From an uncultured Flavobacteriaceae bacterium (GTDB lineage Bacteria > Bacteroidota > Bacteroidia > Flavobacteriales > Flavobacteriaceae), in contig CANLWB010000007.1 in assembly GCA_947494695.1 (NCBI GenBank), forward strand, positions 1 to 64,000: a stretch of 64,000 nt of DNA, given 5' to 3'. Below are positions 1 to 8,738 of this stretch, one piece after another; within the stretch, counting starts at the first letter, position 1; each line of letters begins with the position of its first letter. A program made the position numbers and the translations under genes. The notes under the pieces are model-generated. The model ran no database searches. It was not told the origin of the DNA and saw only the letters and a list, made by a program, of their open reading frames with translations.

Positions 1-418
1 ATAGCGTGACGGTAGCGCATACTATGGAACAGCGGGCGCTTATTGATACTATGATTAGAGATCATAAAGCTAAAAAAAGCATACTCATAAAAAAGCCCTT
101 ACATCTCTGTAAAAGCTTTTCTAATTTATGTTTTCTTATTTATCACGTCTTTAGCGTGACTCTTGCCTGCTGACTCGGAACGCCATCACGCTATAGCGTG
201 ACGGTAGCGCATACTATGGAACAGCGGGCGCTTATTGATACTATGATTAGAGATCATAAAGCTAAAAAAGCATACTCATAAAAAAGCCCTTACATCTCTG
301 TAAAAGCTTTTCTAAATTATTTTTCTTATTTATCACGTCTTTAGCGTGACTCTTGCCTGCCGACTCGGAACGCCATCACGCTATAGCGTGACGGTAGCAC
401 ACAATATGGAACATCGGG
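1..418. repeat. 190-bp imperfect tandem repeat, two copies plus a partial third
   Basis: Copy 1 is 1-192, copy 2 is 193-382 and a third begins at 383 and diverges after about 400. The two full copies differ by only a few bases and by one A in an A-run near 73-79. Each copy ends in a palindrome whose core is TCACGCTATAGCGTGA, at 186-201 and 376-391. Each also contains a hairpin of terminator type, AAAAGC-CC-TTAC, loop, GTAA-AA-GCTTTT, at 91-120 and 282-311. Short open frames starting at the ATG in GAACAGCGGGC context are broken differently in each copy, so I do not treat them as genes. The unit continues off the left edge, so its true extent is unknown. Confidence 0.85.
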
Positions 419-522
419 GAAAACACTTATTTCTACATAACAAAAAACCAGAAAATATATATCCTCTGGCTTAATTTAATTATTGTGAAACTATCAACCC
501 ATTTTAGAACGACACACATTGT

Positions 523-3500
523 CTAATCCCTGGGTAATTCCATCAATCTACCTGGTGTATAAGGTGCTCCCACGTCTTTTAACAACTTTTCTAAAGCCTT
601 TATATCTTCTTCATAAAGTTTATCCACTTTTATCTTTATACTTTCGAATTGTGACTTTGCAATTTTAAAGCTTTTTAAATGGGTTTGTGTTGGGGCAGCT
701 GTAGAATATTTTTGTCTATAAGCTATTGATCCAATCCTATCAGATAATGGTAGCTTTTGATCAATATCCAAACGTCTTTTTATAGGATCTCCATAAAGTG
801 CTATACGAACCGATTTTAATTGGTCTTCTATACTTAAAACTGATTTTGTTAACTCCTCAAGCGGGTGATTGGTAACCTTAATAGCTTCTTTTATGTACTT
901 TAATTTATCAGCTATTTGATTAACCTTGTTTCCGCTAATGGAAATCTTATTTTGTAAGGCATTAACATCTCTTTGAAATACTACTTTAGCAGCTCTGTCT
1001 GTTGCAGGCATAACAGTATTGTTTAATGCCTTAACGTTAAACGATTGTGGCCCGGTTAACAAACTCAGATCACTCCCTTTTAGAAGATGCATTTCAACGG
1101 TATAAATACCTGGATTTACCAATGTGGCAATACGGTTTCCTGCCCACGGGTTATACTCTTGTTTCTTTAAATTGATGGGCTTATCGTAATCGTATCTCAA
1201 ATTCCATTGTAAACGTTGCACGCCTTTTTTAGGAGCTTTTAATATCTTTTTAACCACATGACCAGCATCATCTTTAATAATGAATACTAATTTAGGTGCT
1301 ATTTCATATTCTTCAGCCCTTAAAGCATTATAGCTTGGGTATGGTGTATCCTTAAGATCTTTAACAAGGTTCTTTTCTTCTTCTTTGCGCTTATCCTTCA
1401 AAGACTTATAACCGTCATTATAAAAATAAGTAAGTGTTAATACCGGCCCTAGATTTTCAGCACTAAAGAAATTGTGCCCCCTAAATGATTTTTTAGACAA
1501 TCCCATTGGGTTACTTTCTTCCCACATTAAGGGATCTCGTATGGGGTAAATAGCTGCGACATCTTCAGATTTTGTATTTTTAATTGCCCTTAGCGATGTA
1601 TAATCATCTAAAATGTAAAATCCTCGCCCAAAAGTTCCTAAAACCAAATCGTTCTCCCTTCTTTGAATAGCGATATCGCGAACCGCAATGGTAGGTAAAC
1701 CTGTTCCTAGTTTTTTCCAACGTGCTCCTGAATTGGGTGAAAAATAGACGCCAAATTCTGTTCCACAGAAAATTAAATCCTTATCCTCATGATCTTCTTC
1801 AATAGCATAAACACTTCCTCTTACGGGTAGGTTATTGCTTATAGACTTCCATGTCTTTCCTTGATCTGCAGATTTAAATATATAAGGTTTGAAATCACCG
1901 TATTTGTGATGATTAAAGGCGACATAAATAACGGCTTCATCATGCTGCGAGAGGTAAACACTATTTACATACGACTGTTTTGGCGCTCCTGGAATATTAT
2001 CAATTTCCCTCCAGGACTCACCACCATCGTTTGTTATATGAATAAGTCCGTCGTCAGTTCCAGCAATTAATAAATTTTCATTAATAGGGGATTCCGACAA
2101 TGCAACCACCGATCCGTAAATTGATGTTGATGCATTTTTAGCCACGGCATCGACACTAACCACGCGATCATAAACTTTAAGCGCGTTTCGATCTAACCGA
2201 CGTGTTAAATCCTCACTAATAACCTCCCAACTATTCCCATAATCATTAGTTTTGAATACTTTATTTGCTGCAAAATATAATCGTTTCGGGTTATGTCGGC
2301 TAACCACTAATGGGGCGTCCCAATTCCATGTGTACTGATCATCATTTTCTCCTTCTACCGGTTTAATTCCAACACGTTCTCCACTAAGCTTGTCGTATCT
2401 CACCAAACCTCCATACTGTGACTGTGAGTACACAATATTGGGGTTTGTTGGATCTATTTGCGTCTCAAATCCATCACCTCCAGTCGGTATGATCCAGTCT
2501 TCATTTCTAATACCATGATTCGTAGTAACACGAGAAGGTCCTCCTAAAGTAGAGTTATCTTGCGTTCCTCCATAAACATTATAAAAAGGCGTATCATTAT
2601 CAACAGACACTTTGTAGAACTGCGTAACTGGTAAATTTTCTTTAAAATCCCAATGTTTGGCAGCATCGAAGGTTTCGAAAATTCCGCCATCGGTTCCCAC
2701 TAACCAATGATCCGTATGCCTTGGGTCAATCCAAATAGAATGATTATCCACATGCTTATATACTTCTCCGGTCTTTTTAAACGTTTTTCCACCATCATGA
2801 CTAACATGCAACCAGGTATCCATCGCAAAAACCGTTTCAGAATCTAAAGGGTCTGTCATAATTTCCTGATAGTAATTCCCACTTGTTACATAATCACTGC
2901 GTTTTTCCCAACTCGAACCGCGGTTTGTAGACCTGAAAAATCCTCCTTTTTTATGAGCTGCTTCAACAATGGCATAAATAACTTCTGGATTAGATTGTGA
3001 AATGGATAACCCTATTCTCCCCAGTTCTACTTTTGGTAATCCTTTGTTTATTTGTTCCCAGGTCTTTCCGCCATCGACACTTTTTTGTATTCCCGAACCA
3101 GGTCCACCACTTACATAAGTATAAACATGTCTTCTTCTCTGATGTGTTGACACATAGATAACGTTAGAATCTCTGGGGTCCATAATAAGGTCACTTACTC
3201 CCGTATGTTCATCTATAAACAAAACATTCTCCCAGGTTTTCCCTCCGTCTGTTGTTTTATATAAACCTCTTTCTCCTCCTTTATTCCATAATGGGCCAAT
3301 AGCTGCGACATAAACCGTATTAGAATCGTTCGGGTCTACAATAATTTTCCCGATATGTTCAGACTGTTTTAACCCCATATTCTCCCAGCTTTGTCCGCCA
3401 TCTGTAGACTTGTATACACCATCTCCGTAGGCTACGGAACGCTGATTATTATTTTCTCCTGTTCCTACCCAAATCACATTGGAATTGTTTGGATCTATGG

Positions 3501-3807
3501 TGACATATCCTATAGAATAAGATCCTTGACTATCAAAAACAGGTTTATAGTCTACGCCGTTATTTATTGTTTTCCATACACCACCCGAAGCGGTTGCCAC
3601 GTAATACTCAAATGGATTGTTTGGATTTACTGCTATTTCAGATATCCTTCCCGAATTAACAGCGGGTCCAATATGCCTCCATTTTAGTCCCGATAAATCG
3701 ATCTTATCCAAAGGCTGTTGGTCTGTTTTATCACGTTTTTGTGCACTACCAAACTGTATCACGCAAAACGTTAGTAAAAAAAGATTAAGAATGTAGTTTG
3801 ATTTCAT
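523..3807 (-). CDS. secreted VPS10/BNR (Asp-box) beta-propeller protein
   Basis: 1094 residues with a clear signal peptide (hydrophobic stretch ending FGSAQ near residue 23). About ten Asp-box motifs of the form S-x-D-x-G-x-T-W (for example STDGGQSW, TTDGGKTW, SVDGGKTW, TNDGGESW) are spread over residues 60-760. This is the pattern of sortilin/VPS10 and sialidase-like multi-bladed propellers. The last 300 residues are a separate non-propeller region that includes a basic, coiled-coil-prone segment. No T9SS sorting domain is visible at the C-terminus, so export to periplasm or outer membrane by Sec is the simplest reading. In Bacteroidota such proteins are often annotated as glycosyl hydrolases or xyloglucanase-like, but no catalytic residues can be assigned here, so substrate and activity are unknown. 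It is monocistronic. Confidence 0.8.
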   Translation of the reverse strand: MKSNYILNLFLLTFCVIQFGSAQKRDKTDQQPLDKIDLSGLKWRHIGPAVNSGRISEIAVNPNNPFEYYVATASGGVWKTINNGVDYKPVFDSQGSYSIGYVTIDPNNSNVIWVGTGENNNQRSVAYGDGVYKSTDGGQSWENMGLKQSEHIGKIIVDPNDSNTVYVAAIGPLWNKGGERGLYKTTDGGKTWENVLFIDEHTGVSDLIMDPRDSNVIYVSTHQRRRHVYTYVSGGPGSGIQKSVDGGKTWEQINKGLPKVELGRIGLSISQSNPEVIYAIVEAAHKKGGFFRSTNRGSSWEKRSDYVTSGNYYQEIMTDPLDSETVFAMDTWLHVSHDGGKTFKKTGEVYKHVDNHSIWIDPRHTDHWLVGTDGGIFETFDAAKHWDFKENLPVTQFYKVSVDNDTPFYNVYGGTQDNSTLGGPSRVTTNHGIRNEDWIIPTGGDGFETQIDPTNPNIVYSQSQYGGLVRYDKLSGERVGIKPVEGENDDQYTWNWDAPLVVSRHNPKRLYFAANKVFKTNDYGNSWEVISEDLTRRLDRNALKVYDRVVSVDAVAKNASTSIYGSVVALSESPINENLLIAGTDDGLIHITNDGGESWREIDNIPGAPKQSYVNSVYLSQHDEAVIYVAFNHHKYGDFKPYIFKSADQGKTWKSISNNLPVRGSVYAIEEDHEDKDLIFCGTEFGVYFSPNSGARWKKLGTGLPTIAVRDIAIQRRENDLVLGTFGRGFYILDDYTSLRAIKNTKSEDVAAIYPIRDPLMWEESNPMGLSKKSFRGHNFFSAENLGPVLTLTYFYNDGYKSLKDKRKEEEKNLVKDLKDTPYPSYNALRAEEYEIAPKLVFIIKDDAGHVVKKILKAPKKGVQRLQWNLRYDYDKPINLKKQEYNPWAGNRIATLVNPGIYTVEMHLLKGSDLSLLTGPQSFNVKALNNTVMPATDRAAKVVFQRDVNALQNKISISGNKVNQIADKLKYIKEAIKVTNHPLEELTKSVLSIEDQLKSVRIALYGDPIKRRLDIDQKLPLSDRIGSIAYRQKYSTAAPTQTHLKSFKIAKSQFESIKIKVDKLYEEDIKALEKLLKDVGAPYTPGRLMELPRD

Positions 3808-3983
3808 TGGTTTTTTGGTTAAAAATTAGGAATGTGTCGCAAGGTTATAAATTAAGCCAATAATTTATTTTTTTATAACATTAATTTAACAATGTTTAAA
3901 CATATCTAGTGATTTTCGGGTTTTAAGGTTTCGGTATTGTTTTTGTGATTTTATTAAAATATTAACATTTAAAATTACTTATT

Positions 3984-4541
3984 ATGAGAAATCACAGATT
4001 AATTCCACAAGTAAATGCAGGATCTATGGCAGACATTGCATTTTTACTACTCATTTTTTTCCTGGTTACTGCTACCATTTCTTCTGATGCTGGTATAAAT
4101 AGGTCACTACCTCCGGACTGCCCTACCGGAGTAGACTGTAATAGTGTCATTAAAAAGCATAACATACTCAACATTTTAATTAACAATGAAGATCAAATTA
4201 TGGTAAAAGATGACATCATTGCTATTGATGACTTGAAAGCTATTGTAAAGGGGTTTATTGACAACAATGGTGATGGTTCTTGTAATTACTGTCATGGTAT
4301 GAAAGCTACTGATGCTTCCGATAATCCTATGAAAGCAGTCGTATCACTTCAGAATGGAAAATTAACCTCTTATAAACAATTCATTACTGTGCAGGACGAA
4401 TTATCTAAGGCCTATTACGAACTCAGGAATACGTATAGTTTGAATGTTCTAAAAAAACCTTCTGATAAACTTACAAAAGAAGCGTTAAAACAGGTTAAGA
4501 AAGCCTATCCTTTTATACTTTCGGAAGCTGAGATTGAATAA
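3984..4541 (+). CDS. ExbD/TolR-family biopolymer transport protein, stand-alone
   Basis: 185 residues. The N-terminus has the ExbD pattern: a short basic cytoplasmic tail, then one membrane segment at residues 15-34 starting with the conserved S-M-A-D-I-A-F-L-L-L-I-F-F, whose Asp is the proton-pathway residue of the family. A periplasmic domain follows. ExbD works with ExbB to energise TonB-dependent transport, but no exbB or tonB gene adjoins it; the upstream gene is divergent. The periplasmic domain has two Cys pairs, one near DCPTGVDC and one in SCNYCHG. The latter formally matches a haem CXXCH motif but is more likely a structural Cys pair. Member of the ExbD family with good certainty; partner unknown. 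Confidence 0.88.
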   Translation: MRNHRLIPQVNAGSMADIAFLLLIFFLVTATISSDAGINRSLPPDCPTGVDCNSVIKKHNILNILINNEDQIMVKDDIIAIDDLKAIVKGFIDNNGDGSCNYCHGMKATDASDNPMKAVVSLQNGKLTSYKQFITVQDELSKAYYELRNTYSLNVLKKPSDKLTKEALKQVKKAYPFILSEAEIE

Positions 4542-4564
4542 ATTGCTTTTAACACACCAGTATC

Positions 4565-5005
4565 TTATTCTTTAAGAATACCATAAGAGATCTGCACCTT
4601 TTTTCTGCCCCATTGTCTTGCTGCTTTCACATCGGTTCCCATATAAATATCAATGTGCTTTTTCCAGCGTGCATTCATTTTATCTTTTACTAGATAAATA
4701 CTATCCAGCCCTTCAATTTTAACGGGGGTATTATGTTTTATTCCAAGTTCAAGTAGGTCCCTTGAAATTGCAATACATGTCATTCCCGGTATTAAACTGT
4801 CTCCAAATGCTCCTATGTCGGGACTCGAATCTGTTTGATACTTCAACGAATTATAAGCCGAAGCCGTAACGGTTATTGTTTTCCAGTGGTATGGATCCTG
4901 ATTTTCAGAAATATCAGCGTGCTCCCCTCCTCTTTTACAAGAAAAAACAACTAAAATAACGAAAGCTATTACATATTTATGTTTGGACATCAAGAACATC
5001 TTCAA
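4565..5005 (-). CDS. 3D-domain lipoprotein
   Basis: 146 residues with a lipoprotein signal peptide (lipobox VVFSC, Cys at about residue 23). The C-terminal 100 residues match the 3D domain, named for three conserved aspartates and found in MltA-type lytic transglycosylases and Rpf-like proteins: TVTASAYNS, PDIGAFGD, then KDKM and HIDIYMGTDVKAARQWG. The MltA catalytic barrel itself is absent, so the protein is probably a peptidoglycan-binding or small wall-active protein at the periplasmic face of a membrane. It is convergent with the ExbD gene, with only 23 bases between them. Confidence 0.78.
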   Translation of the reverse strand: MKMFLMSKHKYVIAFVILVVFSCKRGGEHADISENQDPYHWKTITVTASAYNSLKYQTDSSPDIGAFGDSLIPGMTCIAISRDLLELGIKHNTPVKIEGLDSIYLVKDKMNARWKKHIDIYMGTDVKAARQWGRKKVQISYGILKE

Positions 5006-5125
5006 AAGTAGTATGGGCTACCTCAATAACGCAAAAGAAACCCTATTGTTGTGATTACAGCCCACTCCCAGACTGAGATTGACACCATAAAGCCCCCTTA
5101 ATATCTCATTAAGAACTAAATTAAC

Positions 5126-6007
5126 TTAATCTCTTCTTTTAAACCCATAGAACAATTGCGCAAAGAAATTCTTTGGCATTTTGATATCGTCTGAATACCC
5201 CAATATTATTTTCCCACCACTCTCGGGAATGTAATTTGTTCTAAAAATATAATCCCATAGACTTAAGCTTATTCCGAAGTTTACACCATGCCCTCGCTCC
5301 TTCGGTAATGTATACGCATGATGATACAGATGCATTACAGGGTTGTTAAAGATATACTTTAAAGGCCCGTAAGTAAGTTTAATATTGGCATGATTTAGAT
5401 GTCCAATGGCAATGGCCACAAAATGCACGATAAAAGCCTGTTCTGGTTCAAATCCACCAAGAAGCATGACTGCAAAGATCTTAAGAGGCTTGTATAGAAT
5501 ATTTTCCATCCAATGGTAGCGTAAATGTGCAGCAAACCCCATTTCTTTAACTGAATGATGCACCTTATGAAAACGCCATAACACCTCGAACCGATGTAAC
5601 ATGACATGCGTAAACCATTGCACAAAATCCAACACAAAGAAGAATATAAGTAATTGCCCCCAGGCCGGTAATGCAGACAGGTTTATTAAAGCAACGGATT
5701 GCATATGAACCCCAATACTTGAAAAGAATTGTTCTAATGCGGCATAAACACCACTAATGACAATTGCAAAAACAAAAAAGTTAAAAAACATATAAATGGT
5801 ATCTAACCAAAAATCCTTTCTGAAAATGGATTGCTCTCTTCGCCATGGAAAAACCATTTCTAAAAACCATACACATAAGGATATCGCAACTAACCCCCAG
5901 AAATAATTTGAATGCCAGGGCACTTTAAAAAATATGGATTTTACAGTCCAATCGACCGTTCCAAAAAATGTATTTGTAAAAACTTCTATATATGTATTCA
6001 TAATCAT
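5126..6007 (-). CDS. fatty acid hydroxylase / sterol desaturase superfamily membrane protein
   Basis: 293 residues with three to four membrane segments and the His clusters that bind the di-iron centre of this superfamily: HVMLHRFEVLWRFHKVHHS around residues 135-155, HLNHA near 200 and HLYHHAY near 226. Members use O2 to hydroxylate or desaturate lipids at the membrane. Its start codon overlaps the stop of the rhodanese gene by four bases (ATGA), which places it last in the sulfite dehydrogenase operon. The substrate cannot be read from sequence. Link to sulfur metabolism is by operon only. Confidence 0.85.
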   Translation of the reverse strand: MIMNTYIEVFTNTFFGTVDWTVKSIFFKVPWHSNYFWGLVAISLCVWFLEMVFPWRREQSIFRKDFWLDTIYMFFNFFVFAIVISGVYAALEQFFSSIGVHMQSVALINLSALPAWGQLLIFFFVLDFVQWFTHVMLHRFEVLWRFHKVHHSVKEMGFAAHLRYHWMENILYKPLKIFAVMLLGGFEPEQAFIVHFVAIAIGHLNHANIKLTYGPLKYIFNNPVMHLYHHAYTLPKERGHGVNFGISLSLWDYIFRTNYIPESGGKIILGYSDDIKMPKNFFAQLFYGFKRRD

Positions 6008-6969
6008 TTAAATATGGTCGTTGTTATATCCTGTTGAATGGGTAATTCTTTATGAAAACTCCATTCTATCCATGAACCATCATAGTTTTTCACATGCCTA
6101 TACCCCAATAACTGAGTTAAAACAAAAGTTGTATGAGCCGATCGTACACCCGAATGACAATAGGTATAGATCTCCTTGTCATTTGTAATTCCATTTTTCA
6201 AATACAAATCTAATAAAGTGTTATATGGTTTAAACTTCTTGGTACTATTAAATTCTATAGTCTGCGCCCAATCTACTAAAATACCATTAGGAATATGTCC
6301 CGCCCTACTAGCTCCTTTCTTTTGACGTTTACCAGAGAACTCATCTCCTGTTCTTGTATCTAGAAGCACGTTACCATCATCAACTTTTAATCGCTCAAGA
6401 TCGCCTAATTTGGCATATAATAACACGTCTTGTATAACAGGTAATTTAAAATTCGATGCTACATGCTTTGTTTGCTCTGCAGTTAATGATCTATTTTCTA
6501 ATTTCCATGAGGTTAAACCTCCATTTAAAATTTTAGTATTGTAAAATCCGTAATATCGTAATACCCACCATAACCTTGAGGCGTCACAAGCCCCATTATC
6601 ATCGTAAATTATAAGTTGATCTTTATTACTAATCCCTAATGCGCTAAAACGTTTCTCTATTTTTAACCTATCCGCCATCATGCCTTTATAAGGATATGTA
6701 TTGGATTCAATATCGGTTCTCCACATATTAATAGCTCCAGCGATATGTGCTTTGTGAAAATCTTCAGGTCTTCTAAAGTCAATTATTTTGATATTTGAAG
6801 CGAATCTGAGCTTTTCCAAATCCTCACCTTCAATAAGATGTTTAACACTATGGTAATCGGATTCCCCATCAGTCATTTGCTTTGACTGATTTTTAGATTG
6901 ATTTTTTGAGTCTTTCTTGCAAGACACCAGACACATGAATACAATGGCTATTTTAATTGTCCAACTCAT
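6004..6969 (-). CDS. two-domain rhodanese (thiosulfate/3-mercaptopyruvate sulfurtransferase), lipoprotein
   Basis: 321 residues. The N-terminus is a lipoprotein signal (IVFMCLVSC, lipid Cys at about residue 17) followed by a polar Asn/Ser/Lys-rich linker. Two rhodanese domains follow, at roughly residues 45-155 and 180-310. The second has the active-site loop C-H-S-G-V-R with Cys271 as the persulfide-carrying residue; the first lacks an active Cys loop, as is usual for the family. It probably transfers sulfane sulfur in the periplasm. It overlaps the upstream cytochrome gene by 17 bases and the downstream hydroxylase gene by four, so the genes are translationally coupled. Sulfane sulfur handling next to a sulfite dehydrogenase suggests that it feeds or balances sulfite production. 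Confidence 0.88.
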   Translation of the reverse strand: MSWTIKIAIVFMCLVSCKKDSKNQSKNQSKQMTDGESDYHSVKHLIEGEDLEKLRFASNIKIIDFRRPEDFHKAHIAGAINMWRTDIESNTYPYKGMMADRLKIEKRFSALGISNKDQLIIYDDNGACDASRLWWVLRYYGFYNTKILNGGLTSWKLENRSLTAEQTKHVASNFKLPVIQDVLLYAKLGDLERLKVDDGNVLLDTRTGDEFSGKRQKKGASRAGHIPNGILVDWAQTIEFNSTKKFKPYNTLLDLYLKNGITNDKEIYTYCHSGVRSAHTTFVLTQLLGYRHVKNYDGSWIEWSFHKELPIQQDITTTIFK

Positions 6970-7420
6970 ACCATGCTATGTCTTTCAAGTTTTCTCGCCT
7001 CCCTTTTTTTTCAGGTGCATAATTCTTGGCTAGATAATTAACGATAACCGTCTCATCACTTCCTAAATCCCATAGATTTTGTGTCTCTTGCATCCATCTG
7101 ATAATACCAATCCAACCTTCCTTATTGGCCCGATTTTGAGTAACTAATTTAGCGGAGTGACAGGGGGTACAACTCCTAATAACAGTTTGAAGGCCCTTAT
7201 CGGCCTTAAATCCGGTTGCCAAATGAATGCCATTTTCAACAGCTTCTAAATTAGACGCTTCGACGGCGATTGTAACAGGTTCTTCTTCATCAAAACTGAG
7301 AAAAGAGGGATTTATTAATTTATAAACTAAGGCACCAGACCCGGTTATTATTAATGCAAAAAAGAGCACCAATCTTAAAAAGACCCGTTTAACACCATTT
7401 CTAAACGCTTTATTTTTCAT
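6953..7420 (-). CDS. sorB: membrane-anchored monohaem cytochrome c, electron acceptor of the sulfite dehydrogenase
   Basis: 155 residues. A single N-terminal membrane anchor (residues 13-35) is followed by a periplasmic domain with one haem motif C84-T-P-C-H88 and a likely axial Met110 in the segment I-R-W-M. The sequence resembles the small cytochrome subunit (SorB type) that accepts electrons from periplasmic SorA sulfite dehydrogenases. Gene order supports this: its ATG overlaps the stop of the sulfite dehydrogenase gene (TAATG) and it runs 17 bases into the rhodanese gene. The gene symbol is by role and context; assignment as cytochrome c is firm. Confidence 0.8.
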   Translation of the reverse strand: MKNKAFRNGVKRVFLRLVLFFALIITGSGALVYKLINPSFLSFDEEEPVTIAVEASNLEAVENGIHLATGFKADKGLQTVIRSCTPCHSAKLVTQNRANKEGWIGIIRWMQETQNLWDLGSDETVIVNYLAKNYAPEKKGRRENLKDIAWYELDN

Positions 7421-8640
7421 TATTTAACCTTAACTGCTATTCTATGACAGGCATTATTTAAATATCCTTTGGGGTTCCATCCTGGTATCAACATAGGTTG
7501 GCTAATTCCGTTTCGGTCCATTGCTCTGGACCAAATTTCATAGTATCCTTTTTTAGGAAACTTAATATTCGCATTAAAGTGCTGCCAGGCCAATCTGTTT
7601 ACTGGTTCTTCCAACAAACAATCCGTCCAGGTTGCTCCAAAATCTATAGAATACTGCACATTTTTAACGTCTAACTCTCCCGCCCATGCATGGCCTCTAA
7701 TTTTTAAGGTTTGGTTTTCATCGATCATGGCTCCTGATTTCGGATAGGTAATTAATGACTTTACCGGCATGCTTTCTATAATACACATATCTTCAGCTTT
7801 CACCTTTTCTCCAGGAGCAACTGGGTTACAAGGCACTCTATATGCCGGAGCTTTCATCTTTGTGCCGTCATGAACTTGATCTCTAACACTTATTCTATTG
7901 ATCCATTTTCCAGAAGCCGATGCCGGCCAACCACCCGCTACTAATCTTAGAGGGTAACCATGTGCCAACGGAATATCTTCACCATTCATTTTAAAGGCTA
8001 TTAAGGTTTCTTCCAAAAGTGCTTTATGCATGGGAACACCTCTCGAAATAGGTTCCTTATTAGGATCTCCGCTTAAATGCGTATCGACGCCATGATACCC
8101 TATGTAAACCGCATCATTTTTAATCCCCACGTCGTTAAGCACATCTTTTAATCGTACACCCGTCCATTCGGCACAAGACACAGCTCCTACTGTCCATTGA
8201 TTGCCCTTTGCAGGTGGATTAAACTCATTTCTTCCATTACCACCACATTCTAATGTTAATTGGTAGGTGTAGTTTTTAAATGTCGTTTTAAGTTCTTTTA
8301 GGCTATATGTTTTGGGAGTATTGACCGATTCTCCATCGATAGTAAGTGTCCAGGTATTTGCATCTAAATCTCTCGGAATTATACCGTTATTCCTAATAAA
8401 CATGTATTTGTTAGGTGTAATACGATCGTCCAACAAATGGGCTCGTGCTTCAATATTCCATGGTTTATTATTCAATACCACCATTCCTTTATCCTTATTA
8501 AACAGTTTATAAGGATCAAGGTCTTGTTCTATAACAGGCCTATAGTTTTCTGGCATGGAAGAAGAAAAAACAATGTCCGCCCCAATAAAAGAGGCCGCCG
8601 AACCAAGAAAAATATGTCTAACAAACTTTCGTCTTTTCAT
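7420..8640 (-). CDS. sorA: sulfite dehydrogenase, molybdopterin subunit
   Basis: 406 residues. The N-terminus K-R-R-K-F-V-R-H plus a hydrophobic stretch resembles a Tat signal, as expected for a periplasmic molybdoenzyme exported folded. The sulfite-oxidase fold follows: the Oxidored_molyb domain with the molybdenum-ligating Cys132 in LTLECGGNGR, then conserved blocks GYHGVDTHLSGD, LAHGYPLRLVAGGWP and KWINRI, and a C-terminal Mo-co dimerisation domain (residues 290-405, IRGHAWAGE). It oxidises sulfite to sulfate and passes electrons to the cytochrome encoded next. It is first in the four-gene operon 8640-5126. SoxC is the main alternative, but no other sox genes are present. Confidence 0.88.
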   Translation of the reverse strand: MKRRKFVRHIFLGSAASFIGADIVFSSSMPENYRPVIEQDLDPYKLFNKDKGMVVLNNKPWNIEARAHLLDDRITPNKYMFIRNNGIIPRDLDANTWTLTIDGESVNTPKTYSLKELKTTFKNYTYQLTLECGGNGRNEFNPPAKGNQWTVGAVSCAEWTGVRLKDVLNDVGIKNDAVYIGYHGVDTHLSGDPNKEPISRGVPMHKALLEETLIAFKMNGEDIPLAHGYPLRLVAGGWPASASGKWINRISVRDQVHDGTKMKAPAYRVPCNPVAPGEKVKAEDMCIIESMPVKSLITYPKSGAMIDENQTLKIRGHAWAGELDVKNVQYSIDFGATWTDCLLEEPVNRLAWQHFNANIKFPKKGYYEIWSRAMDRNGISQPMLIPGWNPKGYLNNACHRIAVKVK

Positions 8641-8738
8641 AAAAGTATTTCGTATTAGTCGAAAAAATTACGACGAATACCCTTTTACGATTGTAACAAA
8701 AGTTACATGATGCTACTATAAATCAAGCTATTGTAGGA

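Noticed and set aside
24-172. Short open frame in the tandem repeat starting with ATGGAACAGCGG
   Set aside because: The two copies differ by an indel in an A-run that ends the frame at different places, so neither is under coding constraint.
1-418. Possible CRISPR array
   Set aside because: The repeat unit is 190 bases with only two full copies, no 25-40 base repeats separated by unique spacers, and no cas genes.
4281-4295. CNYCH motif in ExbD as a haem c binding site
   Set aside because: ExbD proteins are not cytochromes, and the short motif is likely a chance match in a Cys-pair region; kept only as a low-interest note.
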